DNA of 33,655 bases from a bacterium (lineage in GTDB: Bacteria; Patescibacteriota; Doudnabacteria; UBA920). Shown here piece after piece: positions 7,478 through 15,113 of the stretch (the stretch's first letter is position 1; every line of letters starts with the position of its first letter). The notes under the pieces were generated by a model, which had not been told where the DNA came from, ran no database searches, and was given only the letters and a program-made list of their open reading frames with translations. The stretch is from assembly GCA_021825655.1 (NCBI GenBank), contig JAKAGU010000009.1:670-34324 (forward strand). The letters run 5' to 3'. The position numbers and the translations under genes were made by a program.

Positions 7478-8416
7478 TTATCTCAGGAACCTTTTTACTA
7501 ACAGTTCTGCTAGCAATCCCTTCTTAAGCCAGTGGATTTCCGGGTTTTTTTTCCACCAGGTCATTTGGCGTTTGGCGTAGTGCTTAATGGCGTAGCTAAG
7601 CTGCTCGGTCATTTCATCATAGGTGAGTTTTTTTTGCAGATACTGCCCAACATAGCGGTATTCGAGTCCAAAGTCAAAGAGCTTTTTCCAAGACAGGCCT
7701 TTTTTGTGCAGTTGGCTTATTTCTTTCGCCATGCCTTGTAAAAGCCTTTCTTTTAGCCTTAAGTCAATTCTTTTGTATAAAGTTTCTTGCGGCCACAGCA
7801 GGCCAAGCCAAAGACACTCGTAAGGCGAAGGCTTGGAATTTAACGCGGGGACTGGCTGGCCCGTGGATATAACAATCTCCAGAGCTCGAATCAGCCGACG
7901 CTTGTTGAAGCGGTCGATGTTTTTCGCCCTAGCAGGGTCCAGTTTTTGCAGGCGGATAAATAATTTTTCCGGCGAGAACTTTTCCAGCTTGCGCCTTAAG
8001 GCCGAATCGGGTTTTACCTCGGGCAGTTTTTGGCCAAAGACGACCGCATCAATCCAATGGCCGGTGCCGCCGCACAAGATTGGCAGCTTACCGCGCGCCA
8101 GAATATCATTAATTACATTTTTGGTCTCAGTTTGGAAGAGCCCGGCAGAAAATTGTTTTTTTGGAGACAAGAAATCTATGCAATAGTGGGGGACGCCTTT
8201 GTACACATAAATCTTCCGCCCGCGGATTTTTTTCCACGCGCCTTCCACCTTGCCCGTGCCAATGTCCATGCCCGCATAGATTTGCCGGCTGTCCGCAGAA
8301 ATAATTTCGCCGTTGAATTTTTTCGCCAGGCTGACAGCCAGCTCGGACTTGCCCGAAGCCGTCGGCCCAACGATGGCCAGAAGCTTATCTTTTTTTGGCA
8401 AGTTTTTCTCCCGCAT
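7478..8416 (-). CDS. miaA: tRNA dimethylallyltransferase
   Basis: A 312-residue MiaA, which adds the dimethylallyl group to A37 of tRNAs reading UNN codons. The P-loop GPTASGKS is at residues 17-24, followed by DSRQIYAGMDIGTGKV, VPHYCIDFLSPKKQFSAG, ILCGGTGHWIDAVVFG (usually GGTGLYI), the Arg-rich FNKRRLIRALEI segment and a C-terminal YAKRQMTWWKK. The track extends to a TTG at 8500, but that region is coding in another frame for a small basic protein; the ATG at 8416 sits 16 codons before the P-loop, normal for MiaA. No SD is seen. Confidence 0.96.
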   Translation of the reverse strand: MREKNLPKKDKLLAIVGPTASGKSELAVSLAKKFNGEIISADSRQIYAGMDIGTGKVEGAWKKIRGRKIYVYKGVPHYCIDFLSPKKQFSAGLFQTETKNVINDILARGKLPILCGGTGHWIDAVVFGQKLPEVKPDSALRRKLEKFSPEKLFIRLQKLDPARAKNIDRFNKRRLIRALEIVISTGQPVPALNSKPSPYECLWLGLLWPQETLYKRIDLRLKERLLQGMAKEISQLHKKGLSWKKLFDFGLEYRYVGQYLQKKLTYDEMTEQLSYAIKHYAKRQMTWWKKNPEIHWLKKGLLAELLVKRFLR

Positions 8417-8525
8417 ATTTAATATTTTTAAGCAGGGATCGTCCGTGCATCTGCATGCGCGGGCGTCTTTTCTTTTCGCGTTTAACGGCCTTGGGCTCAA
8501 ATTCTTCCAAAGGGTTGTTTTTCAT
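8385..8525 (-). CDS. Small basic protein of 46 residues overlapping the miaA start
   Basis: Not in the ORF track. From an ATG at 8525 the minus strand reads 46 codons, starting MKNNPLEEFEPKAVKREKKR and ending YAGEKLAKKR, with a stop at 8385. It overlaps the start of miaA by 32 nt in another frame. It is very rich in Lys/Arg, with an acidic patch near the N-terminus and a possible C-terminal helix. A perfect extended -10 lies about 27 bp upstream and the ORF occupies the gap that otherwise would be a long miaA leader. Function unknown; nucleic acid or ribosome binding would fit the charge but is inference. Confidence 0.65.
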   Translation of the reverse strand: MKNNPLEEFEPKAVKREKKRRPRMQMHGRSLLKNIKYAGEKLAKKR

Positions 8526-8544
8526 GGCTAAAGAGGTTGCTTTA

Positions 8545-8560
8545 TGTTATAATTATAGCA
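8545..8560. promoter_or_regulatory. Divergent overlapping extended -10 promoters
   Basis: Plus strand: TGTTATAAT (8545-8553) for the cupredoxin-like gene, with a start of transcription near 8560 and a 27-nt leader without SD. Minus strand: TGCTATAAT (8552-8560) for the 46-residue protein and miaA, start near 8545. Both are perfect extended -10 elements and they share two base pairs, so polymerase cannot occupy both at once. Confidence 0.65.
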
Positions 8561-8586
8561 TTAAAATTGATTTTTTCTTCTTGTCT

Positions 8587-9150
8587 ATGAAAAATAAAAA
8601 AGTTTATTATTTTGTTATTGTGGTGCTGGTATTGGCTGCTATTGCCGCCTATTTTTATTGGCGCGCCAACCGTGCCGTAGCGCCCGCCAAAGACGTTTCG
8701 CCCGCCGCAGAAGGGGCATCGGGATTGTTGCCCGAAGCCTCGCCGCAGGCTTCGACCAGCCCAGCAACGGGCACCCCGGCCCAGGCCGCGCATAAAGCTA
8801 CTACTACGCCGGCTCCGCTGGACAAGGCAGTGTACAGCGACGGCAGCGAAATGGAGCCTTTTGGGCCCGATATTATGGTTAGCGAAGTTGTGTATAACGG
8901 CACAAAATTCAGCCCGGCCAGCCTGAGCATAAAAGTAGGCGATGTGGTGATTTTTAAAAACACGGGTACTACGGCTTTTTGGCCCGCTTCCAATCCGCAC
9001 CCCGCGCATACCGACTATCCGGAGTTTGATGCCAAGGCGGCAATTGCCCCGGGCGGGAGTTTTCAGTTTAAGTTTTTGAAAGCCGGCAGCTGGGGCTACC
9101 ATAACCATCTTAACCCCCAGGCGACCGGAGTAATTAACGTATCCAAATAA
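8587..9150 (+). CDS. Membrane-anchored cupredoxin-like protein without the copper-ligand cysteine
   Basis: A 187-residue protein. Residues about 7-25 form one membrane helix or uncleaved signal (YYFVIVVLVLAAIAAYF), then an Ala/Pro/Thr-rich linker to about residue 80, then a plastocyanin/cupredoxin fold: VVYNGTKFSPASLSIKVGDVVIFKNTG, NPHPAHTDYPEFD, GSWGYHNHLNPQATGVINV. Family members bind copper through His-Cys-His-Met; here there is no cysteine in the whole protein and the Cys position is occupied by tyrosine (GYHNHLNP), so a classical blue-copper site is unlikely although His ligands remain. The track start at 8395 lies inside the opposite-strand genes; ATG 8587 fits the membrane helix and promoter. 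Its stop overlaps the holB start by one base. Confidence 0.85.
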   Translation: MKNKKVYYFVIVVLVLAAIAAYFYWRANRAVAPAKDVSPAAEGASGLLPEASPQASTSPATGTPAQAAHKATTTPAPLDKAVYSDGSEMEPFGPDIMVSEVVYNGTKFSPASLSIKVGDVVIFKNTGTTAFWPASNPHPAHTDYPEFDAKAAIAPGGSFQFKFLKAGSWGYHNHLNPQATGVINVSK

Positions 9151-9983
9151 TGTCCTGGCAGACTTTCGGGCACCGCCACGTAAAAGCCGTTTTGGAAAAG
9201 CAGCTGGAAACCGGGCAGCTGGCCCAGGCGTATTTATTTTTGGGTCCGGAGGGTCTGGGCAAAAAGCTGCTGGCTCTGGAATTGGCGCAAAAAACCCTGG
9301 AAGTCAACCAGCTGGAAACCCACCCTGATTTTACTTTTTTCAGCAACGGGCAAAGCGATATTGCCGTGGAAGAGGTGAGACGGCTGATAAGCGAACTGAG
9401 CACGAAGCCTTTTTTCGGTAAGCGCAAGGTGGTGGTGATTGACAACGCGCAAAACCTGAACGCTTCCGGCAGCAATGCGCTGCTAAAGACTTTGGAAGAG
9501 CCGGGAGTTTCTACTGTGATTATTTTGGTTGCCGACCGCAAACCCTTGCCCACGATTGTTTCCCGCTGCCAGGTTTTCAGGTTTAACCCGCTGTCTGTAG
9601 CCGAACTGGCGGCATTTGCCAAAGAAAAAAAATTGGCCGCCGGCAAAGAGCTTTTGGATCTTAGTTTCGGTTCGCCGGCCCGGCTGGCGAAGCTGTCTGC
9701 TGACGCTGGCTTTCTTACCGCCGAGCACGAGGCTTTGGCCAAATTTTCAGAACTGATGGCTTTATCCAGGGGTGAGCGCCTGGTTAAAGTGGGCGAGTTT
9801 GCAGCTTATGAGCCGGAGGCCCTGGCCGGCTTGTTTTTTACCTGGATGATGCACGCCCTGTCCCGGCTGGGCGAAAACCCCGGCCTGGCACAAGCGGTAG
9901 CTGGCCTGCAGGAGGCGATGTGGCAGCTTAGAACCAACAAAAATAAAAAATTAATTTTACAGGGCGTATTTTTAAAAATATGA
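9150..9983 (+). CDS. holB: DNA polymerase III delta' subunit (clamp loader)
   Basis: A 277-residue AAA+ protein of the clamp loader, which helps open and place the sliding clamp on DNA. It begins WQTFGHRHVKAVLEKQLETGQLAQAYLF, the normal delta' opening, with a P-loop-like GPEGLGKK. It has KVVVIDNAQNLNASGSNALLKTLEEP, a Walker B/sensor I region, and LPTIVSRCQVFRF with the SRC motif. The Cys4 zinc module found in E. coli delta' and DnaX after the P-loop is missing (direct jump to HPDFTFF). Overlaps the previous gene by 1 nt and the lipoprotein gene by 4 nt, so likely cotranscribed. Confidence 0.92.
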   Translation: MSWQTFGHRHVKAVLEKQLETGQLAQAYLFLGPEGLGKKLLALELAQKTLEVNQLETHPDFTFFSNGQSDIAVEEVRRLISELSTKPFFGKRKVVVIDNAQNLNASGSNALLKTLEEPGVSTVIILVADRKPLPTIVSRCQVFRFNPLSVAELAAFAKEKKLAAGKELLDLSFGSPARLAKLSADAGFLTAEHEALAKFSELMALSRGERLVKVGEFAAYEPEALAGLFFTWMMHALSRLGENPGLAQAVAGLQEAMWQLRTNKNKKLILQGVFLKI

Positions 9984-11041
9984 AAAAGTTTTTGTTTGCG
10001 GCTTTGCCGCTGGTGTTCTTGGCCGCTTCCTGCAATTTTTTCAGCAAGCCGCCGACCGCCGGGGTGGTGAAGACTACCAATGGCGGCGCTGACTGGCAGT
10101 TTGCCAATTTAATGAAGGATTCCAAAACCAACCTTTTGGCCGGCGCCAACGTTTCGCGCCTGGCTTTTGACCCCACAAATCGGGAGGTGCTTTATGCCGC
10201 CACTTTCACATCGGGGCTGTTTAAATCACAGGACTCTGCTGCCAGCTGGACACAGATTTTATCCAAGATTTCCGTCTACGATATGGCCGTGCATCCGACC
10301 GACCCGAATACTTTGTACGCGGTCGGGTTGTATGGGGGGTTTGGCAAAGTGCTTAAAACCCAGGACGGGGGCAAGACCTGGGAAGAAGTTTACAACGAAC
10401 AGGGCGAGAGCGACGCGGTGCGGGCCATTGCGGTTAATCCCCAGAACCCCAACCAGGTGGCCGCGGGTTCGGCTACCGGGAACGTGGTAATTAGCTCGGA
10501 CGGCGGTTTGTCCTGGAAACAGGCTTATAATTTTCAGGATCGCGTGCAGAGAATTGTCTGGCAAAACGGCAATATTTACGTGTTGCTCAAAAACAAAGGC
10601 CTGTCCAAGTCAGCGGATGGCGGGCAAACCTTCCTCAACCTGACTTCCGGCCTGAGCAAGGTGGTGGACTGGCAGCAAATGGAATATAATACCGATGCCG
10701 TCAGGGGGTTTAATCAGTTTTTTGTGGACGTATACACCGGCAACTTAATCTATATGACCACTGACCAGGGCTTGTATAAAACCCAGGACGGCGGCAGCAC
10801 CTGGCAGTATGTGCCTTTGCCGGTAAACAAAAGCGCCGCCCTTGCCCGTTCAATTGCCGTAGCGAGAAGCAGCAGCAACATTGTGTATACCAGCGTGGGT
10901 TCGACCGTGTACAAAACCGTGGACGGCGGCAGCACCTGGCAAACGCAGAATTTGGCCACGCCCGGCTCCGTTAACTATCTGGTGGTGGATCCTGACTTGC
11001 CGCAGATTGCGTATGCCGGCATCTTTTTACAGCAGCAGTAA
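9980..11041 (+). CDS. Lipoprotein with Asp-box (BNR/Ycf48-like) beta-propeller repeats
   Basis: A 353-residue predicted surface lipoprotein. It has a signal peptide (KKFLFAALPLVFLAA) with a lipobox LAAS-C and Cys18 as the lipidated residue. The rest consists of repeats carrying Asp-box motifs: TTNGGADW, KSQDSAASW, KTQDGGKTW, SSDGGLSW, KSADGGQTF, KTQDGGSTW and KTVDGGSTW, spaced about 45-60 residues, as in sialidase, sortilin and Ycf48-type propellers. No enzymatic residues can be assigned. The start overlaps holB by 4 nt (ATGA). Ycf48 itself is a photosystem assembly factor, so only the fold should be transferred. Confidence 0.85.
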   Translation: MKKFLFAALPLVFLAASCNFFSKPPTAGVVKTTNGGADWQFANLMKDSKTNLLAGANVSRLAFDPTNREVLYAATFTSGLFKSQDSAASWTQILSKISVYDMAVHPTDPNTLYAVGLYGGFGKVLKTQDGGKTWEEVYNEQGESDAVRAIAVNPQNPNQVAAGSATGNVVISSDGGLSWKQAYNFQDRVQRIVWQNGNIYVLLKNKGLSKSADGGQTFLNLTSGLSKVVDWQQMEYNTDAVRGFNQFFVDVYTGNLIYMTTDQGLYKTQDGGSTWQYVPLPVNKSAALARSIAVARSSSNIVYTSVGSTVYKTVDGGSTWQTQNLATPGSVNYLVVDPDLPQIAYAGIFLQQQ

Positions 11042-11063
11042 TCAAAATTAATTTAATATTCCC

Positions 11064-11621
11064 ATGATCGAACAAATACTTACAGCCCACAAGGCAAATT
11101 TTGAGAAAGCAATGGAACATTTTTTGCACGAACTGTCCGGGGTGCGGACGGGCAGGGCCAATCCCGCGCTGCTTAATACGGTTACCGTGGAAAGTTACGG
11201 CGCGCGCATGCCTATTGAGCATGTGGCCAGCGTGACCGTGTCGGATGCCAGGACGCTGGTGATTTCCCCTTGGGACAAAGGCCAATTGCAGTCTATTGAG
11301 AAGGCTATCCAGCAGGCTAATTTGGGTTTTAATCCATCCAATGATGGTACGGTAATTCGCATTATCCTGCCGCCGCTGAACGAAGAACGGCGCCGGGATA
11401 TGGTAAAATTGGTAGGGCAGATTGCCGAAAAGGGCCGGATTGGCCTGCGCAACGCCCGTGAAGGCGTAATTAAAGAAATGAAAAAGGCGGAAAGCGACGG
11501 CAAAATTTCCAAAGACGACCTGGCCCGCGGCCAAAAAAAATTGCAGGAACTCGTAGACAAATATAACGAAGAGATAAAACAGCACGGTGTGGCCAAAGAA
11601 GAAGAGGTTATGACCGTCTAG
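11064..11621 (+). CDS. frr: Ribosome recycling factor
   Basis: A 185-residue RRF, which with EF-G splits post-termination ribosomes. Typical features are the opening helix with HFLHELSGVRTGRANPALL, VTVESYGARMPIEHVASVTVSDARTLVISPWD, INPSNDG-like GFNPSNDGTVIRIILPPLNEERRRDMVKLV and the C-terminal long helices with Arg/Lys contacts. Full length for the family. No clear SD before the ATG (ATATTCCC). A 27-bp gap separates it from rseP. Confidence 0.98.
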   Translation: MIEQILTAHKANFEKAMEHFLHELSGVRTGRANPALLNTVTVESYGARMPIEHVASVTVSDARTLVISPWDKGQLQSIEKAIQQANLGFNPSNDGTVIRIILPPLNEERRRDMVKLVGQIAEKGRIGLRNAREGVIKEMKKAESDGKISKDDLARGQKKLQELVDKYNEEIKQHGVAKEEEVMTV

Positions 11622-11648
11622 CCCGTAAAAATTAATTTTAATACCAGA

Positions 11649-12770
11649 ATGCTGTTTACAGCCGTAATTTTTATTTTAGTTTTGGGGGTGCTGGTTTTAG
11701 CCCACGAGTCTGGGCATTTTTTTGCAGCCAAAAAAAGCGGCATGCAAGTCGAAGAATTTGGTTTTGGCTTTCCGCCCAGGCTGCTGGGTATGCAGAAAAT
11801 TGCCGGCAAGTGGAAAGTGGTGTGGGGGCACAAGGAGGTGGCAGATAAGGAAAATACGGTGTATTCCGTCAACTGGATTCCGTTCGGCGGTTTCGTCCGG
11901 ATTTTAGGCGAGAACAACGAGGAGAAAGAAAATCCTAAAAGTTTTATCAATCGGCCTTTTTTTGGCCGCTTGCTCACTTTGGTGGCCGGTGTGGGTATGA
12001 ATATAGTGCTGGCCTGGGTGCTGCTGTCCGCAGCCTTAATTATTGGCCTGCCGGCCGGGATTGATAATCCCAAGGATTTTTCCAAGTTCGCTAAGCTGGA
12101 AAATGTGCAGATCGGAGTGGATGGGCTAGTGAAGGATTACCCGGCGGAAAAAGCGGGGGTAATGCCGGGCGATATAATTTTATCCGTGGATGGACGGGAT
12201 TTTACCAACGCCTCAGAGCTGAGGGATTATATCCGGAGCCGCGCGGGGCAGCTGTTTGACTTGAAAATCAAACGGCTGAACCAGGAAGAGGATATCCGAG
12301 TTCAGTCCCTGGCCAGTCCTCCTGCTGACCAGGGCCCGACAGGCATGAGTCTGACCAGCTTCGGTAAGTTAACCGTGCCTTGGTACGTGGCACCCTATGT
12401 CGGCGCAAAGGCCACAGCTATCCAGACTGTAAATATTTTTGACGGCTTACAACGTTTGCTGCGGGGTAAGATAAGTCTAAATAGCGTGGGAGGGCCCGTT
12501 AAGATTGCCCAGTTGACCGGCGAAGTGGGGCGCATGGGCATAATCTATCTCATGCAGTTTACAGCCACGCTGAGCTTGAATCTGGCCATTTTAAATATTT
12601 TACCTTTTCCGGCGCTGGACGGCGGGCGTGTGGTTTTGCTGCTGGTGGAAAAAATGCGTGGCCGGCGCAATAACCAGCAAGTGGAACAGTGGATTAACAC
12701 AGTCGGTTTTGTCTTTTTGATCTTAGTAATGATTTTAGTAACCATTAAAGATGTGAAAGGCTTTTTATGA
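11649..12770 (+). CDS. rseP: Site-2 protease family zinc metalloprotease with PDZ domain (RseP-type)
   Basis: A 373-residue intramembrane protease. The first helix contains the zinc motif HESGH (His19, Glu20, His23). A PDZ domain lies near residues 150-230 (LVKDYPAEKAGVMPGDIILSVDGRDF), and the second zinc-ligand motif is in the third membrane region, NILPFPALDGGRVV. In other bacteria RseP cuts anti-sigma factors and remnant signal peptides; the substrate here is unknown. It sits between frr and proS, overlapping proS by 4 nt (ATGA). In many genomes rseP neighbours frr, uppS, cdsA, dxr and proS, so the context agrees. Confidence 0.95.
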   Translation: MLFTAVIFILVLGVLVLAHESGHFFAAKKSGMQVEEFGFGFPPRLLGMQKIAGKWKVVWGHKEVADKENTVYSVNWIPFGGFVRILGENNEEKENPKSFINRPFFGRLLTLVAGVGMNIVLAWVLLSAALIIGLPAGIDNPKDFSKFAKLENVQIGVDGLVKDYPAEKAGVMPGDIILSVDGRDFTNASELRDYIRSRAGQLFDLKIKRLNQEEDIRVQSLASPPADQGPTGMSLTSFGKLTVPWYVAPYVGAKATAIQTVNIFDGLQRLLRGKISLNSVGGPVKIAQLTGEVGRMGIIYLMQFTATLSLNLAILNILPFPALDGGRVVLLLVEKMRGRRNNQQVEQWINTVGFVFLILVMILVTIKDVKGFL

Positions 12771-14005
12771 GACAAACGCGCTATTTTCTAAAAACTTCCA
12801 AAACCGCTCCTTCAGACGATGTGAGCGTGAATGCCCGCATCCTGGAGCAGGGCGGTTTTGTGCAAAAAGTCCTAGCCGGGGTATACGATTTTTTACCCTT
12901 GGGCCTTAGGGTGCTGTCCAAGATTGAAAATATTGTGCGCGAGGAAATGAACGCGATTAACGCTGCGGAAATGTTCATGCCCGTACTGCACCCGAAAGAG
13001 AACTGGCTGGCGACCGGCCGCTGGACCGGCCTGGATGTGCTGTTTAAGGTTAAGTCCCAGCACGGCAGCGAATACGCGCTCGGCCCCACGCATGAGGAAA
13101 TTGTTACGCCCGCGGCACAGAGCATAATCTCCAGCTATAAGGATTTACCCCTGGCTGTTTACCAGATTCAGACCAAATTCCGCGACGAGCCTCGGGCGAA
13201 ATCCGGGCTTTTGCGCGGGCGCGAGTTCCGGATGAAAGATTTATACAGCTTCCATGCGGATGCGGCGGATTTGGAAAATTATTATAACGGGCAAGTTATG
13301 CCCGCATATGAAAAAATTTACCAGCGCCTGGGCCTGGACGCGCTTTTGACCGAAGCCAGCGGCGGTACTTTTTCCAAATACTCGCACGAATACCAGGTAG
13401 AGATCGAAAGCGGCGAAGATACGATTTATGTTTGCAGCAAATGCCGGTTGGCCAAAAATAAAGAAATTTTTGAAGCGGGCGCGGAATGCACCAATTGCGG
13501 CAAGACCGAATGGCGCGAAACTCGAGCTTCGGAAGTTGGAAATATCTTCAAGCTTCAGGACAAGTATTCCTCAGCCTTTAATTTACAATACACTGCGGCG
13601 GACGGCACAAAAAAAACAGTGCTTATGGGTTGTTATGGTTTGGGTACCTCGCGGGTGATGGGTGTGCTGGCGGAAAAATTCCACGATGACAAAGGTATGC
13701 TCTGGCCGGAAAACGTGGCCCCGTTCCGTGTCCACCTTTTGGCCTTAAAAGGCGGGGAAGCGGCAGCGGAACAGCTGTATCAGGATTTACTTAAGGCCGG
13801 AATTGAGGTATTATATGATGACAGGGATGCGAGTCCCGGGGTCAAATTTGCAGACGCAGACCTGATTGGCCTGCCTTACCGCGCGGTGGTCTCCGGCAAG
13901 ACCGTGGAAAGCGGCAGCATTGAGGTAAAAAAGCGCAGCGAAGCCGAGGCCCGGCTCGTGTCCGCGGACAAATTTTTTGACTATATAAACAAAAACCAAA
14001 ATTAA
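12767..14005 (+). CDS. proS: Prolyl-tRNA synthetase, short form without editing domain
   Basis: A 412-residue class II synthetase that charges tRNA(Pro). Motif 2 is TKFRDEPRAKSGLLRGREFRMKDLYSFH (about residues 136-163), motif 3 is GCYGLGTSRVMGVLAE (about 291), and a C-terminal anticodon-binding domain follows (HLLALKGG, IEVLYDDRDASPGVKFADADLIGLPYRAVV). Bacterial ProRS normally has a roughly 180-residue Ala-tRNA(Pro) editing domain between motifs 2 and 3. Here that position has only a short Cys4 knuckle, CSKC..CTNC (Cys223, 226, 241, 244), probably a zinc site. Its start overlaps rseP by 4 nt. Confidence 0.96.
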   Translation: MRQTRYFLKTSKTAPSDDVSVNARILEQGGFVQKVLAGVYDFLPLGLRVLSKIENIVREEMNAINAAEMFMPVLHPKENWLATGRWTGLDVLFKVKSQHGSEYALGPTHEEIVTPAAQSIISSYKDLPLAVYQIQTKFRDEPRAKSGLLRGREFRMKDLYSFHADAADLENYYNGQVMPAYEKIYQRLGLDALLTEASGGTFSKYSHEYQVEIESGEDTIYVCSKCRLAKNKEIFEAGAECTNCGKTEWRETRASEVGNIFKLQDKYSSAFNLQYTAADGTKKTVLMGCYGLGTSRVMGVLAEKFHDDKGMLWPENVAPFRVHLLALKGGEAAAEQLYQDLLKAGIEVLYDDRDASPGVKFADADLIGLPYRAVVSGKTVESGSIEVKKRSEAEARLVSADKFFDYINKNQN

Positions 14006-14040
14006 AAATCAAGGAGCAAAAATTGATTTTTAATTTTTCT
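14002..14040 (+). terminator. Possible AT-rich terminator between proS and mreB
   Basis: TTAAAAATCA and TGATTTTTAA form a perfect 10-bp stem around a 12-base loop, followed by TTTTTCTTTT. The stem starts on the proS stop codon. It is almost all A/T, so the hairpin is weak, and no clear promoter for mreB follows; it may instead be a partial terminator or a processing site. Confidence 0.35.
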
Positions 14041-14045
14041 TTTGC

Positions 14046-15098
14046 GTGTTAGATAGATTTTACCAACAATTTTCCAAAGATATCGGCATCGATTTGGGTA
14101 CGGCAAACACTCTTGTTTATGTAAAAAACAAGGGGATTGTTATTAATGAGCCAAGCGTGGTGGCGGTGAATCAGCGCACCAAGCAGATTTTGGCCATTGG
14201 CACCGAAGCTCAGCGCATGGTAGGCCGCACCCCGCCGCACATTGTGGCGACTCGGCCGCTGGTGGACGGGGTTATTTCCGATTTTGAAATTACCGAGCAG
14301 ATGCTCAGGTATTTCATCGACAAGGTCCATAACCAGACCTATTCGTTCTTGCGCCGGCCGCGGGTGGTAATTGGCATTCCTTCGGGCGTGACTGAAGTGG
14401 AAAAGCGCGCTGTGGTGGACGCGGCCATTAACGCCGGCGCCCGCCAGGCTTTTTTGATTGAAGAACCCATGGCTGCGGCCATTGGCAGCCGGCTGCCCGT
14501 GCAGGATGCGTCAGGCTCCATGATTGTAGATATCGGCGGCGGCACGGCGGAAATCGCGGTTATTTCCTTAGGCGGCATTGTAATTTCTAAAAGCATCCGC
14601 ATTGCGGGCGATGAAATGAACGGCAATATAATCCAGTTCGCCCGAGAAAATTTTAACTTGCTGATTGGCGAGCGTACCGCTGAGGACATTAAAATACGGA
14701 TTGGCAGCGGCTTTGCACTGGAGCGTCCTCTCACCGCGCCGGTGCGCGGCCGGGACTTGGTGACCGGCTTGCCCAAGGAAGTGATTATGACCGATGCCCA
14801 AGCCAGGGAGGCTTTAATGCACAGCCTGAAAATAATCGTGAACAACATTAAGGCGGTAATCGAAGAAATCCCGCCGGAGATTATTGCCGATATTATGCAC
14901 CGCGGCATTATCCTTGCGGGCGGCGGTGCGCTGTTGCGCGGCCTGGACAAGCTGATTCATGAAGCTACGGCGATGCCGATTACCATCGCCGAGGACCCTC
15001 TGACCTGCGTGGCCCGGGGCGCGGGCGTGGTAGTGGAGGATTTGGAAAGCTTGAAAGAAGTATTGGTACCTTTGGACTTCGGAAGAATTCCCCGGTAA
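14046..15098 (+). CDS. mreB: Rod shape-determining protein MreB (actin homologue)
   Basis: A 350-residue MreB that forms membrane-bound filaments guiding lateral cell wall synthesis. Actin-fold motifs are all visible: phosphate 1 DIGIDLGTANTLVYV, FLIEEPMAAAIG, phosphate 2 MIVDIGGGTAEIAVISLGG, and the adenosine motif GIILAGGGALLRGLD. The start is GTG at 14046, with no good SD at proper distance. It is the first of mreB-mreC-mreD-mrdA, the usual order for the elongasome genes. The preserved set indicates a peptidoglycan-bearing rod or elongated cell. Confidence 0.97.
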   Translation: MLDRFYQQFSKDIGIDLGTANTLVYVKNKGIVINEPSVVAVNQRTKQILAIGTEAQRMVGRTPPHIVATRPLVDGVISDFEITEQMLRYFIDKVHNQTYSFLRRPRVVIGIPSGVTEVEKRAVVDAAINAGARQAFLIEEPMAAAIGSRLPVQDASGSMIVDIGGGTAEIAVISLGGIVISKSIRIAGDEMNGNIIQFARENFNLLIGERTAEDIKIRIGSGFALERPLTAPVRGRDLVTGLPKEVIMTDAQAREALMHSLKIIVNNIKAVIEEIPPEIIADIMHRGIILAGGGALLRGLDKLIHEATAMPITIAEDPLTCVARGAGVVVEDLESLKEVLVPLDFGRIPR

Positions 15099-15113
15099 AG
15101 GACAGGGAGGCGT

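Noticed and set aside
7204-7527. 107-aa plus-strand ORF across the palindrome and the miaA end
   Set aside because: Crosses a minus-strand promoter and two minus-strand genes, no SD; better explained as a shadow.
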